A stretch of DNA of 64,000 nucleotides from Symbiodinium natans (GCA_905221605.1 CAJNDS010002300.1:397441-461440); one strand, 5' to 3'. Positions 41,601 to 53,207 are shown, counted from the stretch's first letter. Numbers and translations: made by a program. Notes: generated from the sequence alone by a model not told the origin.

Positions 41601-42126
41601 CGGGTGGGGGCAGAATGAATGGGTGGAGTTCGCGGTTTTGGGGCTTCGAGCACCCGGAGTACATCAGCGTGAACGAAGGGCGTGGCAGTTGAAGAGTCTA
41701 ATTCGCGGCTTCCTGGCCACAAGGGGTGTTCGGCTGCCTGGAACGAGAGTGTTCAGGAATTTGAGGCATTCGCTCCTGTTTCGCTCAGAGGAGCTACCTG
41801 GCTCCAACCGCCGGCATCATCCGATCCTCGTCGCAGGGCTCACTAGCACAAGAGGCCCTCGCAGGAATGTCTTCAGGGCTTCAGGGTTCGGATCTGAAGA
41901 AGTGAGGTTCAGTGTCACTGTTTTTGGGGCTTGGGTGTCCGAGTCGTTTTGCTTTGAGAGGGTAGGGCTTATAGCCACACATCCCATGGAGAGCCCCTGC
42001 ATCAGCCCAGTGGTGTTGTGTTTTTGGACAGTCCAGGATGCCGGCACTTCAGATTTCGGATCAGAGTCGAGGTGGGAGTATTGTGGTTCGGGTTTAGTGA
42101 CTTAGTGTCGGTGCGACAGAACTCTA

Positions 42127-42868
42127 GGCAAACACCCTCTCCAAGGCTTCCCCCAACGGTCCATGCTGGAGATGGCACCCGCAAGCTCAAAGCAGACATT
42201 CTCCAGACCTCCTCTCTGTGGAATTCCAACAAGCCTACAGTCTGCATCGTTTCAAGAGAGGCCAGTATGAGCATTTTACTGTGTCCGAATCCTATACTTT
42301 TTGGAGGTAAGAGCCCTAAAGCCTAAACCCCAAACCCCAAACCCCAAACCCCAAACCCCAAACCCCAAACCCCAAACCCCAAACCCCAAACCCCAAACCC
42401 CAAACCCCAAAACCAAACCCAAACCCCAAACCAAACCCCAAACCCCAAACCCCAAACCCCAAACCCCAAACCCCAAACCCCAAACCCCAAACCCTAAACC
42501 CTAAACCCTAAACCCTAAACCCTAAACCCCAGCTGTTCTGCAGGGGGCGGAGCCTATTCCCCGCTCCGCCTCCGCCACGGCGTTGCGTCGGCCGAGTTCG
42601 GCACAGCGCTCGGCGACGGGGACGCTGCCCAGCAACTTGGATTCTGATGTTCAGTTGTTGGGGTTTGGGGTTTGGGGTTTAGGGTTTAGGATTTAGGGTT
42701 TAGGGTTTAGGGTTTAGGATTTAGGGTTTAGGGTTTAGGGTTAGGGTTTAGGGTGTAGGGCTTAGGGCTTAGGGCTTAGGGTGTGGGGTTTAGGGTTTTG
42801 GGTTTGGGTTTGGGTTCAGTTGTTGGGGATGGGGTTTGGGATTTGAGGATGTGGCAGTGATTCTTTGA
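42127..42868 (+). CDS. three-exon gene end, unknown function
   Basis: Exon about 42127-42306 (HAGDGTRKLKADILQTSSLW, REASMSILLCPNPILFG) ends at a canonical donor GGAG|GTAAGA. Exon 42533-42662 (PIPRSASATALRRPSSAQRS, NLDSDVQLL) follows ACCCCAG in the matching phase. Exon 42820-42868 reads GFEDVAVIL then TGA. Intron 1 (226 nt) is mostly CCCCAAA/CCCTAAA array; intron 2 (157 nt) is TTTGGGG/TTTAGGG array. Upstream exons are not defined, though the first frame is open back to 42018. No family recognised. Confidence 0.55.
42320..42529 (+). repeat. CCCCAAA then CCCTAAA array (intron body)
   Basis: About 24 CCCCAAA-type units followed by five CCCTAAA units before the acceptor. Confidence 0.95.
42663..42813 (-). 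repeat. TTTAGGG-family array between 15-bp direct repeats
   Basis: Bounded by GTTCAGTTGTTGGGG at 42649-42663 and 42814-42828. Confidence 0.9.
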
Positions 42869-42872
42869 GTTT

Positions 42873-43093
42873 GGGTTGTAACAAAGCTTGTAACAGAAGT
42901 GTCGGTTCCGCGACAAGCCCTCTGCGACAAGATCCTTGTACTTATCTAGCATCTCAACCTTTTCGCGAATGCGACAAGGCGCGACAACCCGCGACCGAGC
43001 TTCAGCAAGCTAAGGCCGCGCGACAAAGGGAATGCAACAAAGCCACCGCGACAAAAAAGCTAGAGGGACGGCGGGCAACCGCGACAAAGGGGT
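42873..43093 (+). repeat. cluster of GCGACAA words
   Basis: About nine GCGACAA/TGCAACAA words at irregular spacing. One frame is open (QLQQAKAA and RECNKATATKK type residues), so a coding origin is possible. Confidence 0.5.
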
Positions 43094-43789
43094 TTTTCCG
43101 ACCCACTGCCATATAGGTTTAGGGCTCGACTGCAAACCTGTGGGGTTTTGGTTACAACGTTGACACACGAATGTGTTCCTCCTGCGATGGTTTCGGAGAG
43201 TCTTCCGGTGTTTTGCTTTAGGGCTTGGAGGTTGAGGCAGAAGGTTGCGAGGGTTCAGGAATGGTGAGCGCAACCCCAGATAGAAGCTCCGAGATGTCGA
43301 GTTCAGACCGGCCACCACCGCGCCATCACAGTTTTAGGCCGCTTTGAGCTTTGAACGTGTGGTAGTCCCGGTGAGTCCAGATGCCTCTGGTACCATGCTA
43401 AGGCATCGTGGATCCACCGCCTGCTCCCTTCCCCGGAACGGAGAAGCTGGATCGCAGCCCGCAGCCCAGTACCGAGGGATACTGGGGAATAGTTTTTAGT
43501 TTTTGGGCACTTTCATTCCTGAGAAACAGCAACAAGTATTTGTTTGCTAGGGTTCCAAGTTCTGTATAAAGTAATTTAGGACCTGTCACAGGACTTGCTC
43601 AAATGGCCTGCTCGGCCGTGTTGCTTCTGTGCACTGGAGTTTAGATCTCCTCTATTCCGAAAGCATGAAGAAGGTTTGTTGTCCATGGACTGCTTTGTTC
43701 ATGCCTTGGGCTAGATGCTCGCTGCTAATCTCGGGCTTTTGATGTTCGGGTTGGAGCTGCGCAGCCTTGGGTTTAGGCAGTGGGGGTTT
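43094..43789. other. no gene recognised
   Basis: Only short overlapping frames. Confidence 0.5.
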
Positions 43790-43792
43790 AGG

Positions 43793-43850
43793 ATTTAGGG
43801 TTTTAGGGTTTAGGGTTTAGGGTTTAGGGTTTAGGGTTTAGGGTTTAGGG
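43793..43850 (-). repeat. TTTAGGG array
   Basis: Eight units. A short open segment (RYIGLTALVNTQSAP) follows ATCTAG at 43867. Confidence 0.92.
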
Positions 43851-43946
43851 GAATGACATTGATCTAGGGCCAGGTACATCGGCCTGACAGCACTGGTAAA
43901 CACCCAGAGTGCACCATGAACAGGATCCTGCGATCCCGTGGATTTT

Positions 43947-44050
43947 GGGGTTTCCGAAAAGAGAGGGGTACCTTTTTGGGGCTCCCTTTTTGGGGGATTT
44001 GATTCTATTTGGGGGTCTAAATGGGGGTACGCCTATTTTGGGAAAGACCC
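43947..44050 (+). mobile_element. foldback family, copy H
   Basis: 104 bp, GGGGTTTCCGAAAAGAGAGG to CTATTTTGGGAAAGACCC. Confidence 0.85.
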
Positions 44051-44350
44051 ATGTCAAAAATGGATGACAACTCTGGGGATGGCGACCAACCAACCAACCC
44101 CACACAATTCGGTCCCAAGCAAAACAGCATCCGCCGCAGTCGCAAAAACCCGACGCCCGAACTGTTTAGTGCACCGGTGGTTCAGTCGAGGCAGGATGCC
44201 AAGGACTCAGAGGGTGCAGGGTTCAGCGAAGTCCGATCGCACTTTCAAAGCCCTGAAGCACCCCCCCAACGTGAGGCAAAGTGAAGGTGCCGCCTACGGC
44301 GCCACCCCCCGCGGGCAGCACGGTGAAGTGGGCCACAACCCTGGCTGTGG

Positions 44351-44392
44351 CATGGAGTGAGGCATGGAGTGAGGCATGGAGTGAGGCATAGT
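44351..44392 (+). repeat. 13-bp tandem repeat
   Basis: Three copies of GGCATGGAGTGA. Confidence 0.9.
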
Positions 44393-46910
44393 AGGGAGCT
44401 GGGAGCTGCTAAACTTCACAAAGCTGGGAAATACTGTAGAGAGCATGAAATGGCTTGCACTTTCCCCTGGCGTTGTGATGCGTGGAGGTTCAGGGCAGGT
44501 GCGACTGTGATGCCGCAAAGTAGTTCTCACGGCGACGAAGGGAATTGTAGAGTTTCTCAGAGAAACCAAGGGGGATTCAGGTGCTTTGGTCTTAATCTTT
44601 GAGCAATTAGGGTCTTTCCGAGGTGCCCCACACCCATGCGAATCCGAAGCATGCGCGCTTCTGCTTCATTTGTCGGACCCTTACGCAATGGACCGCAGCC
44701 CCCTTCAATCGCCAGAGATCACAAAACAGTAACTTGTTTGTACGTGTGGTTCCTGTGTGGAACTTCAGTTGTAGGCCATGGGGCCATAGAGCCAGCCCAA
44801 CAAAGGCTCAGGGAGTTTTTGGCGCTCATGTAGAGCCCCGCGGCAGTGTGGGGCTTTTCTTCGGCAGGTTGGAGGGAGCAAAGCAAGACAGGGTTTAGGA
44901 GTTTAGGATATGTGCACACACACATATACTTATTGTTTTGAACCTTGTTCGTTTTTGTTCACTGCAGTATGCCTGCGTGATTGTATTGTTCTGGTTGTTA
45001 CTTATTTCAGGGTTCCGAGTGCAGGTTTTCGGGTCTGGGGTTGTAAGGTTATAGGGTTGTTGCGTCGTAGGGTTGCAGGGCTTTAGGTTTATAGGGTTTC
45101 GTGTTAAGGGTTTTAGGGTTTGGGGTTGCTTCTTTCTTTCTTCCTTGCACTATTTCTTACAATTTTTCCTCTTTCCAGAGACTATTTTCCAAGAACACGG
45201 TAACGTACACCACGAACCCCGAGGCGGGGGGGTGGCTGGGGGGAGTCCCGAACCAGGCAGATTCAGTGGGACTCTCCAAGAAATTCTGGTGGGATCCCCT
45301 GGGATTCTCTGCGGAGACTTCTGGGATTCCTGAGCGGGAAGCAAGACCTGCAGCAGGGCTCGTACGAACCGGTCACAAGGAGACCCAGACCAGAAACACC
45401 CCAAGAATACTCTCCTCATTACCCTCATTACATTAGTGTGGCCGAATGACACATGGCGCAACGATACGACTTCTCGATGCCCCCCAGGAATCCCCGCACT
45501 AGCTTTCGTCCCAGTCCCTCCCCAAGTATGTGCTGTATTTCCTTGCTTCTTCAACTTATTTAAAACTCCGTCCACAAGGCCTGCACGGAAAGCTGGAGGG
45601 GCCGAGCATGCACGTGTTATTCAGGTGTTTCGGATTTGTGGCTTGGGGGTTTCCTTCGGACGGCGTTTTTTATGGCTTGTGTTGGGGGAGTCTGGGAGCT
45701 TGCGGGGTTTGTGAGGGTGTTGGGGCTTTGTCCCTCTAGGATATTGCATTGGAGTTGCACTTCAGTTTTTCTGGGGCTACTGCGACTTGCCCGAATCGGT
45801 TCCCCGGCTCTGGTTTGGGGCTCAGGGTGGGTTGGTTCTGTCGCGCTATGGAGGGAGCGATGAACTTATGAACCTTAAAACCCTGGCCATAATCTTCCAC
45901 AGGCTTAAGTTAGATTGCTTGACACAACATGTCGCACAGTTGGGCCCATTTGTTGTCGGGAGTAGGAAGATGCCGACCTCAGCCCGCGAGACTCGCTGGA
46001 CCCTACATCCTCGACCCTAACTAACGACTACTTTGTGGAGTACCCCTGCTGCTTCAGTTGAATGGGCCAGGGAGCGAGATGGCATCGATGAAGAAGTGAA
46101 ACGACAGAAGGCCCGAATGCCAGGGTGGTTTTTGCCGTTCCGTTGGCGTTTCAATATTGGCTTCGGCTAGTATGGGGTGACTTGAAAGGTCTGTGCGGGG
46201 GGGCACCATTTCCGGGAATCTGAAATAGCTGCCTGGGAGCAGCTCTTCTGAGCGGAGCAAGACGAACGGGACGTGCTGCAATGCCTATGCAGCCTATGCA
46301 CCCGACACTTTGGAGGGGGCGCAGAAATCTATGGAAAACAACAAAGTTTTCACTCGCTGAGAGGCTGTTTCTTGCAAGTGCAGGAACGCGGGGCTTGGGT
46401 ACTTAAGACTTGGAGCCGTCCTTGGAGACGGGCACATCGACGACACATCCGGAAGGGCTTTGCAGCGTGAACAGACAAGGGGGCTCGAAATGAAGCTTGT
46501 TGGGAGGCCCTGGCTGGGAACCGAGGGGAGGCCAAACGTTGCAGTGAAAGGAGTCACTTCAGAGTTTCTGCAGTCGGGGTCCTGAAGGGGCTCCTTTCAA
46601 ATGTTTGCTGCGGCCAAACGAGGGCAGCATCCTTCAGCCAACAGGCCCGACCTTTAGGCACGGAAAGGCAACAAACACAGCCGGCGCAGTCGACAGCAAA
46701 CAGCATTGCTGCAGCCAACAGCTAGCACGGGCTCTTCAAGCCTAAACTCCTAAACTCTTAAACCCGAAATTAAGCCCTACACTCCTAAACCCTAAACTCT
46801 TAAACCTTAAATTAAATAAACCCTAAACTCCGAAACCCAAATAACTAAAGTCTATTGAGTCCTGGCGCACAGGATGCCAAGACCCTATAAAGATGGGGGG
46901 ACCAATCTGT
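44393..46910. other. long stretch without a firm gene
   Basis: Several frames over 80 codons on both strands, none clearly protein-like. The minus frame at 46054-46281 (LRSEELLPGS, SHPILAE) faintly resembles the plus frame at 41623-42105 (FRSEELPGS, HHPILVA), suggesting a diverged duplicate. 46911-46966 could be an exon (GNSMDAVSSGNLSPKQ) ending CAG|GGTTTAGGG. Confidence 0.4.
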
Positions 46911-46964
46911 TCAGACCCGGAAATAGCATGGACGCTGTGAGCTCTGGTAACCTCTCCCCCAAAC

Positions 46965-47073
46965 AGGGTTTAGGGTTGAGGGTTGAGGGTTGAGGGTTTA
47001 GGGAGCCTTAACCCCACAACTTCGCAGAAGTGAGAGTGGGTTAACCCCACAACTTCGCAGAAGTGAGTGTGGG
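46965..47073. repeat. TTTAGGG/TTGAGGG array and 33-bp duplication
   Basis: Short array to 47001, then two copies of TTAACCCCACAACTTCGCAG (plus AAGTGAG) at 47008-47040 and 47041-47073. Confidence 0.9.
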
Positions 47074-47293
47074 TGGCAGTAGGTCACGCCCATGTCTGCC
47101 CTGGCGAAAAGGCCGAGGATGGCGACCTGCCAAATCAGGTGGACATGAAGGAGTCACTGGCTGCAGTGTCAGCTGCAAAGTTTCGTTTGCAGCACCAGCG
47201 GCGATTGTTAAGACGTGCGAAAACATGCTCAGACTCTAGCAGCAGGGATGCACAACTTATCTCAGCACTCTTATCGCGAGATTGTGGCAACTT

Positions 47294-47399
47294 GGGTATT
47301 TGCCCAAATAGAACAGGGGATCCCATTTATGCCCCAAATGGAGTAGACTCCCCTTAAGGAACACCCAAAAAAAGGGTAACACGTTTTTTCGGAAACCAC
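47294..47399 (-). mobile_element. foldback family, copy I
   Basis: Reverse orientation, GGGTATTTGCCCAAATAG to TTTCGGAAACCACC, flanked by ACTT on both sides. Confidence 0.82.
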
Positions 47400-47885
47400 C
47401 ACTTGCCACCCGTAATTTCCAGAATCTTCAGGAGCTCGGCTACCTCCTCCCGCCGCCACCCGGCGCCTCATCGGAGGGGGGCTTTCGACGCGCAGGCGCG
47501 GCGAAGAGGAGAAGGCGAAAGAAAGACCCCTCAAGAAAGAGAAGATGCTCTAAAAAGGAAGTTTGCTATGGCTTTTTACTTCACTCTATTTCGCTCTGAA
47601 GGGGGTTCCGTGCAGCTGGCTACAGGGGCCAGTGGTGGCTGCAGCCATGCACATTGCGAAGTTCGACCGATTAAAATTCAAGAGTTTTGTTTGTGGTTCT
47701 GTGTGTCGAAGCTGTGTGTTGACAGAACTTGCCGAAATCCGACAGCAGGGTCCCGCGTCGTTGGGCACACGACTTGCCTTGTTCGCTGCTCTGGTTGCAC
47801 AACTTGCTGTCTGAACAGATTCCCTGATCAACAGGGGGCGTGGCTTTATAGTGTACCCTTTTGACCGTCAAATCGTACATCCCTA

Positions 47886-48028
47886 AGCCCCCCTAAACCC
47901 TAAACCCTAAACCCTAAACCCTAAACCCTAAACCCTAAACCCTAAACCCTAAACCCTAAACCCTAAACCCTAAACCCTAAACCCTAAACCCTAAACCCTA
48001 AACCCTAAACCCTAAACCCTAAAACCTA
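47886..48028 (+). repeat. CCCTAAA array ending at an acceptor
   Basis: About 20 units running into CCTAG|TG. Confidence 0.95.
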
Positions 48029-48029
48029 G

Positions 48030-48862
48030 TGTCCGCCCACAACGGCCCCAACCTTGCGTCTACACATGTGAGAATCGAGCCAGGCGCGGACTACGAGCGG
48101 AACAATCTGACGGCGGTATGGCTTCGAGAGGCCACCTATGCACGGTTTAGGGTTTAGGGTTTAGGGTTTAGGGTTTAGGGTTTAGGGTTTAGGGTTTAGG
48201 GTTCAGGGTTCAGGGTTTAGGGTTAGCTTTGCTTGTAGAGATTGTAGAGTGTGCATAGTGTACGGAATGTACCTTATGTACCGTACTGTGCATAATGACT
48301 TCATGTACGAAATATGGGTGATGTAATGCAAGTATTGGCAGGAAATGTAAGTAACATAAGTAGTGCAAATAATGCGTTTCATGCTAGCAATGTATGTATT
48401 GCAAGTAATGCAATGTACGTAGTGCAAGTATAATGTAGGCGCTGCAAGTTCTGCCTGTAAGGCAAGCAGAAGGAAATCATGTCGAGTACGTGTTGCACGC
48501 CTTCGTCCGCGCACTGCTGTGACGGGTGTTATCAGGGCACTGCTTAAAGCTTTGACCTACCAGCGGTCTTGGGTGTTAAAGTTCCCTATACCCCAAACCC
48601 CAAACCCCAAACCCCAAGCCCCAAGCCCCAAGCCCCAAGCCCCAAGCCCCAAGCCCCAAGCCCCAAACCCCAAACCCCAAACCCCAAACCCCAAACCCCA
48701 AGCCCCAAACCCCAAGCCCCAAACCCCAAACCCCAAACCCCAAACCCCAAACCCTAAGCCCTAAACCCTAATAGGGCCGCCTATGGGTCTCAAGAACTTC
48801 CGGATTGCTGCGAGGTCACTGGCAAGATCTACGATGATTCGATCAAGGCTTGCGAGCCGTGA
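48030..48862 (+). CDS. last two exons of an unrecognised gene
   Basis: Exon 48030-48144 (NGPNLASTHVRIEPGADYER, NNLTAVWLREATYA) and exon 48775-48862 (YGSQELPDCCEVTGKIYDDS, IKACEP, then TGA) join in phase. The 630-nt intron begins GTTTAGGG array (48145-48222), contains a 9-bp minisatellite, and ends with a CCCCAAA/CCCTAAA array and AATAG|G, so its ends are inverted heptamer arrays. No family recognised. Confidence 0.5.
48145..48222 (-). repeat. TTTAGGG array at an intron 5' end
   Basis: Eleven units, two of them TTCAGGG, starting at the donor. Confidence 0.93.
48236..48460 (+). repeat. 9-bp minisatellite (AAGTAATGC)
   Basis: About 25 degenerate 9-bp units; clearest around 48355-48425. Confidence 0.8.
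48590..48774 (+). repeat. CCCCAAA/CCCCAAG array at an intron 3' end
   Basis: CCCCAAG forms a block in the middle; last units are CCCTAAG/CCCTAAA. Confidence 0.95.
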
Positions 48863-48902
48863 AGCTGCGGTCTAAACGGTCTGGCGACAAAGGGCTCGTT
48901 TG

Positions 48903-49030
48903 GGTTTAGGGTTTAGGGTTTAGGGTTTGGGGTTTGGGGTTTGGGGTTTGGGGTTTGGGGTTTGGGGTTTGGGGTTTGGGGTTTGGGGTTTAGGGTTTAG
49001 GGTTTCGGGTCTACGGGTTAGGGTTTAGGG
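48903..49030 (-). repeat. TTTAGGG/TTTGGGG array
   Basis: Three TTTAGGG units, about ten TTTGGGG, then TTTAGGG again. Confidence 0.93.
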
Positions 49031-49310
49031 TCCCCGCAGCCACGATCTTTTAGACTTGGACTTGGACCCTGCACCAGGAATGCCCAACTTTTCGAGACCT
49101 TCACGACTTTCAAGATCTTCGAAGTTCCAAGCACAAGCTTGTTTAGAGTTCACGTGATATACGGAATAATCTTCTGCGGCTTTGGTTACCCCAGCGATCC
49201 TCAATCTCCCAAAAAATCTGGCTAAGCTTGGGCCAGCGCTCAGGCAGGTTTTGGCAAGGTTCTTATGCTTATAAGGATGGCATGTAAGCCTTGAGGTCGG
49301 GAGGTTTTCC

Positions 49311-49311
49311 A

Positions 49312-49342
<31 letters not shown>

Positions 49343-49351
49343 AAAAAAAAG
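49311..49351. repeat. C22-A18 homopolymer pair
   Basis: About 22 C followed directly by about 18 A. Confidence 0.95.
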
Positions 49352-49401
49352 CAGCTGCAGAAATGGCCCCTGGGTTGATAGTTGATATTGATGTTTTCGA
49401 G

Positions 49402-49506
49402 AGCGTCTATGTGCCAAGCTGTCTCTGTGGCAGCCCATGATCAATGAGCAGAACACAGCCTTGTCGCTGAGCGTCGACGTGAAGCTGCGGGCTAAGTTAC
49501 TATGGG
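49402..49506 (+). CDS. exon-like segment
   Basis: LCAKLSLWQPMINEQNTALS and SVDVKLRAKLLW, after TTTTCGAG and ending CTATGG|GTTTAGGG. The VKLR tail resembles an open stretch at about 48845-48900, perhaps a duplicated exon. A possible following exon begins after TAG at 49650 (SVPGLIEGLNTG) but phase does not match. Confidence 0.38.
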
Positions 49507-49646
49507 TTTAGGGTTTAGGGTTTAGGGTTTAGGGTTTAGGGTTTAGGGTTTAGGGTTTAGGGTTTAGGGTTTAGGGTTTAGGGTTTAGGGTTTAGGGTTT
49601 AGGGTTTAGGGTTTAGGGTTTAGGGTTTAGGGTTTAGGGTTTAGGG
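49507..49646 (-). repeat. TTTAGGG array
   Basis: Twenty near-perfect units starting at the donor of the preceding segment. Confidence 0.95.
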
Positions 49647-50132
49647 TAGGATCCGTGCCCGGCCTCATTGAGGGCTTGAACACTGGCAGGTTTTCGGATT
49701 GCCTTCGAGATCTCTAACGGTGGAATACTCTGGAGGGATGTTGGCAGCTGGGGCACAAAAATTTGGAAGTTCCAGCTTCGGGAGTACTTGGCACTTGTGC
49801 AGGAAAGTTCAAGTTAGCCCGAGACCCTATTTTTGACTGATTCAAGGTTCATCACCCAAGATAAGCCGGAATGCTCGATGAGCGACATCTCTCCCCCGCC
49901 CCATTTTCTTGGTTCCGAAGAGTCCCTGCTGCCGTTCAGTATGGCGGTGCACATGCATGCTTCCCCCCCCTTCTGATTTTGTTTGCATTCCTGCCGGGTG
50001 AGTGTCATCGGCCCCAAAATGCACGCAGGGCCGCCTCACAACTACAATCCACCACATGGTCCTGAATAAATGATGTCTGCTTCGTAACCCAGGTAATCAT
50101 GATCTTAACCCCCCAAATCTTCATGTAGCCTG

Positions 50133-50575
50133 AACCCTAAACCCTAAACCCTAAACCCTAAACCCTAAACCCTAAACCCTAAACCCTAAACCCTAAACCC
50201 TAAACCCTAAACCCTAAACCCTAAACCCTAAACCCTAAAGCCTAAAGCCTAAAGCCTAAAGCCTAAAGCCTAAAGCCTAAAGCCTAAAGCCTAAAGCCTA
50301 AAGCCTAAAGCCTAAAGCCGAAAGCCTAAAGCCTAAAGCCTAAGCCTAAAGCCTAAAGCCTAAAGCCTAAGCCTAAGCCTAAACCCTAAACCCTAAACCC
50401 TAAACCCTAAACCCTAAACCCTAAACCCTAAACCCTAAACCCTAAACCCTAAACCCTAAAACATAAACCCTAAACCCTAAACCCTAAACCCTAAACCCTA
50501 AACCCTAAACCCTAAACCCTAAACCCTAAACCCTAAACCCTAAACCCTAAACCCTAAACCCTAAACCCTAAACCC
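50133..50575 (+). repeat. CCCTAAA array with GCCTAAA block
   Basis: CCCTAAA, then about 21 GCCTAAA/GCCTAA units (50235-50380), then CCCTAAA again. Confidence 0.97.
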
Positions 50576-50903
50576 GCCCACCACCCCTCTCCTTCTGTGG
50601 GTGAGTGCGCGCAGTCGAGCGTTCAGCGAGACCATGGCAGGCTCTGCTGAGCTGCAGAGCCTGCAGCCGCACCCCTTGAGGGGTCGCCAAGCTAGAGTCG
50701 CCTAGCATAGTCCCGAAGTATATTTTATTACCCTAAACCCTAGCTTAAACCCTTCCCAGTAAAGGAGGCGGGGGGGCCCTAAACCCTGGCAGGAGGACCT
50801 TAAACCCTCCCAGTAGCCTTGCCTCAACAGAACCCCTCCATTTGGCCTCCAAAACCTTCGAAAGCCCTAATTCTGTTGAAGGGCCACCCTGCGACCTTTT
50901 CAC

Positions 50904-51015
50904 TGCCTAGTTTGGGTCAAGGGGGGGTCGTATTTTTCAATTTTCAAAGCAAAACAGTATTCGGAGACCCCCGCTTGGTCAAAACTCTGACCTTTAAGGG
51001 GAAAGTTTGGCTTTG
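50904..51015 (+). repeat. dispersed leader repeat, copy 3
   Basis: GGTCAAGGGGGGGTCG and ATTCGGAGACCCCC as in 748-872, 50 kb away. Confidence 0.8.
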
Positions 51016-51460
51016 TCCGGACCATTTCTTAGCCTTTTTGCGCTTCGGACCAGTCCCAGACCAATTCTGAAGCTTTTTTTGCTTCTCCCGAAACATTTCT
51101 GAGTTTTTTTGAGCCTTTCCCGACCATTTCTGAGCTTTTTTGGGCTTCTGGGCCCTTCCCAGTAAAGGGGGCGGGGGGGTCGAAAGCCCTAAGCCGGTTG
51201 GGACCAGTCCCAGACCAATTCTGAGCCTTTTTTTGCTTGTCCCGAACCATTTCTGAGCTTTTTGAGCCTTTCCCGGACCATTTCTGAGCCTGTTTGGGCT
51301 TCTGGGCTTTCCCCAGACCATTTCAGAATCTTTTTGGGCTTCACCCGACCATTTCTGAGCTTCGGGGCTGCCCCCCCACTGTTTCTGAGCTTATTTGGGC
51401 TTGCCCCCAGACCATTTCTGAGTTTCTCTGGGCTTCTTCCAGACCATTTCTGAGCCTTTA
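51016..51460 (+). repeat. ~38-bp minisatellite (ACCATTTCTGAGC)
   Basis: About eleven units built on CCCAGACCATTTCTGAGC and TTTTTTGGGCTTC. Confidence 0.88.
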
Positions 51461-51820
51461 ATTCGGAAACTTCTGACTATGTTGCGCAAAGCTTCAACGA
51501 AAAAACTCGCTCGACAATCCGACATAGAGAAAAAAGAAAACAATGAGAAGGCCCTCCGGCCGAAGACTCCCCCAACGCAAAACCTAAATTTTTTGGCTGC
51601 AGTTTCTTTACATGTCCTGAACACAAGCTTCTGGGCATGTTTTTCATAAGGCCTCATTGCATAACCACACTTTCGCCATGTAGCTCATCCGACGCAGAAA
51701 AATATTGAATGGCTGGCTGGTTTTTGGCTGGCTCCGGCTTGGTTTTGCCGTGAGTTGTGATTGGGTGGCCTTGGGGTGGGCATGTCTTCAAACTATCGCG
51801 TCCAGCTGACCAATGCTACA
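51461..51820. other. no gene recognised
   Basis: Unremarkable sequence between a minisatellite and a three-unit CCCTAAA patch (51820-51843). Confidence 0.5.
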
Positions 51821-51843
51821 CCCTAAACCCTAAACCCTAAACC

Positions 51844-52587
51844 ATGTTTCCTCCTGATCTCCCAGCAACCTTCTCAAGGCTGGTGAACCACTCCGAGGAC
51901 GAGCAAGACAGGAAGGTGCATGACACAGACACAGTCTAGGGTTTAGGGTTTAGGGTTTAGGGTTTAGGGTTTAGGGTTTAGGGTTTAGGGTTTAGGGTTT
52001 AGGGTTTAGGGTTTAGGGTTTAGGGTTTAGGGTGGAGGGTTTAGGGTTTAGGGTTTAGGGTTTAGGGTTTAGGGTTTAGGGTTTAGGGTTTAGGGTTTAG
52101 GGTTTAGGGTTTAGGGTTTAGGGTTTAGGGTTTAGGGTTTAGGGTTTAGGGTTTAGGGTTTAGGGTTTAGGGTTTAGGGTGCAGGGTGTAGGGTGGAGGG
52201 TGTAGGGTGTAGGGTGTAGGGTGTAGGGTTTAGAACAGTCGAAGTCCTCCTCAGCACTCAACAAGGTAGGGCTTCATACTATTCATACTATTCAGACTAT
52301 TCATACTATTCATACTATTCATACTAGACATACTATTGGTACTATTGATACTATTGATACTATTCATACTATTCATACTATTCATACTGTTCATACTACT
52401 CATACTAGTCATACTATTCATACTTTTCATACTAGGGTCACTAGCAACCAGGCCAGGGCAGGAAGTCCCGAATGCACCCGGCCGATCCTTAGGATCCTTC
52501 CAAGTTAGAAAAATTCTAGAGGGTGCGTTAGGGGTCCAAAAGGTGAACCCTGAAGTGTCTTCCTTGGACAAGGGGTTCTGTCCTTAA
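51844..52587 (+). CDS. three-exon small gene, unknown function
   Basis: Exon 51844-51933 starts with ATG (MFPPDLPATFSRLVNHSEDE), exon 52234-52265 reads NSRSPPQHST, and exon 52509-52587 (ILEGALGVQKVNPEVSSLDK) ends in TAA. All joins are in phase and GT-AG, giving 66 residues. Intron 1 (300 nt) is a pure TTTAGGG array from GTCTAGG to TTTAG; intron 2 (AAG|GTAGGG donor) holds a 9-bp minisatellite. The ATG lies only one base after a CCCTAAA patch, so an upstream exon is also possible. Charged, no domain recognised. Confidence 0.5.
51937..52233 (-). repeat. TTTAGGG array forming a whole intron
   Basis: About 42 units with GTGTAGG variants at the 3' end. Confidence 0.96.
52275..52437 (+). repeat. 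9-bp minisatellite (CATACTATT)
   Basis: Eighteen units, the cleanest of four 9-bp arrays in the window. Confidence 0.95.
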
Positions 52588-52589
52588 CC

Positions 52590-52656
52590 CTAACCCCGAA
52601 ACCCGAAACCCGAAACCCTAAACCCTAAACCCTAAACTGGCCCTAAACCCTAAACC

Positions 52657-52688
<32 letters not shown>

Positions 52689-52722
52689 ACCCGAAACCCT
52701 CAACCCCTAACCCTAAACCCGA
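52590..52722 (+). repeat. CCCGAAA/CCCTAAA/CCCTCAA array
   Basis: Small homogeneous blocks of each variant. Followed by TTTTCTAG|GG at 52775 and C-rich sequence to 52950 with no firm exon. Confidence 0.9.
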
Positions 52723-53207
52723 AATTCCCACCCAGGCCTGCTTAGGCCGTACCCACCCTTTTCTAGGGTGCCTGGACCCAGCACTACACCCGACAGCGAC
52801 TAACACCAGCGCCCTGGCCCCCCGAATGGGGCCTGGCCCCCTAGCCCCCCTCGCTCTTTCGTTGCCCGCTTGACCGCCCTGGCCCCATCTGCCCCCCCCT
52901 GGCCCTCTGTGCCTCCTCTGTTTGGCCCCTGACCACCCACAGCCACGGCAACCTCCTACCCAACCGATCAAAGCATGGGGGTGGGAAGTGGGAATTTAGG
53001 GCATTAGCCCGAAACCCTAAAAGGAGAAAAGCTGGGTGGATGCCTGCGTAAGCAGGGGGTGGGAAAAATAAAACAACCCAACCTTTCTGGTTGTGGTGGC
53101 TCCAACTTCAATATACGCCGCCGCGACATATGCCGCCCCCTCACACCCCCTGGGTGTGTTGGGGCGCCATCCCTGCATGACATCTACTGCCGCGGCGCGG
53201 CGAGACG

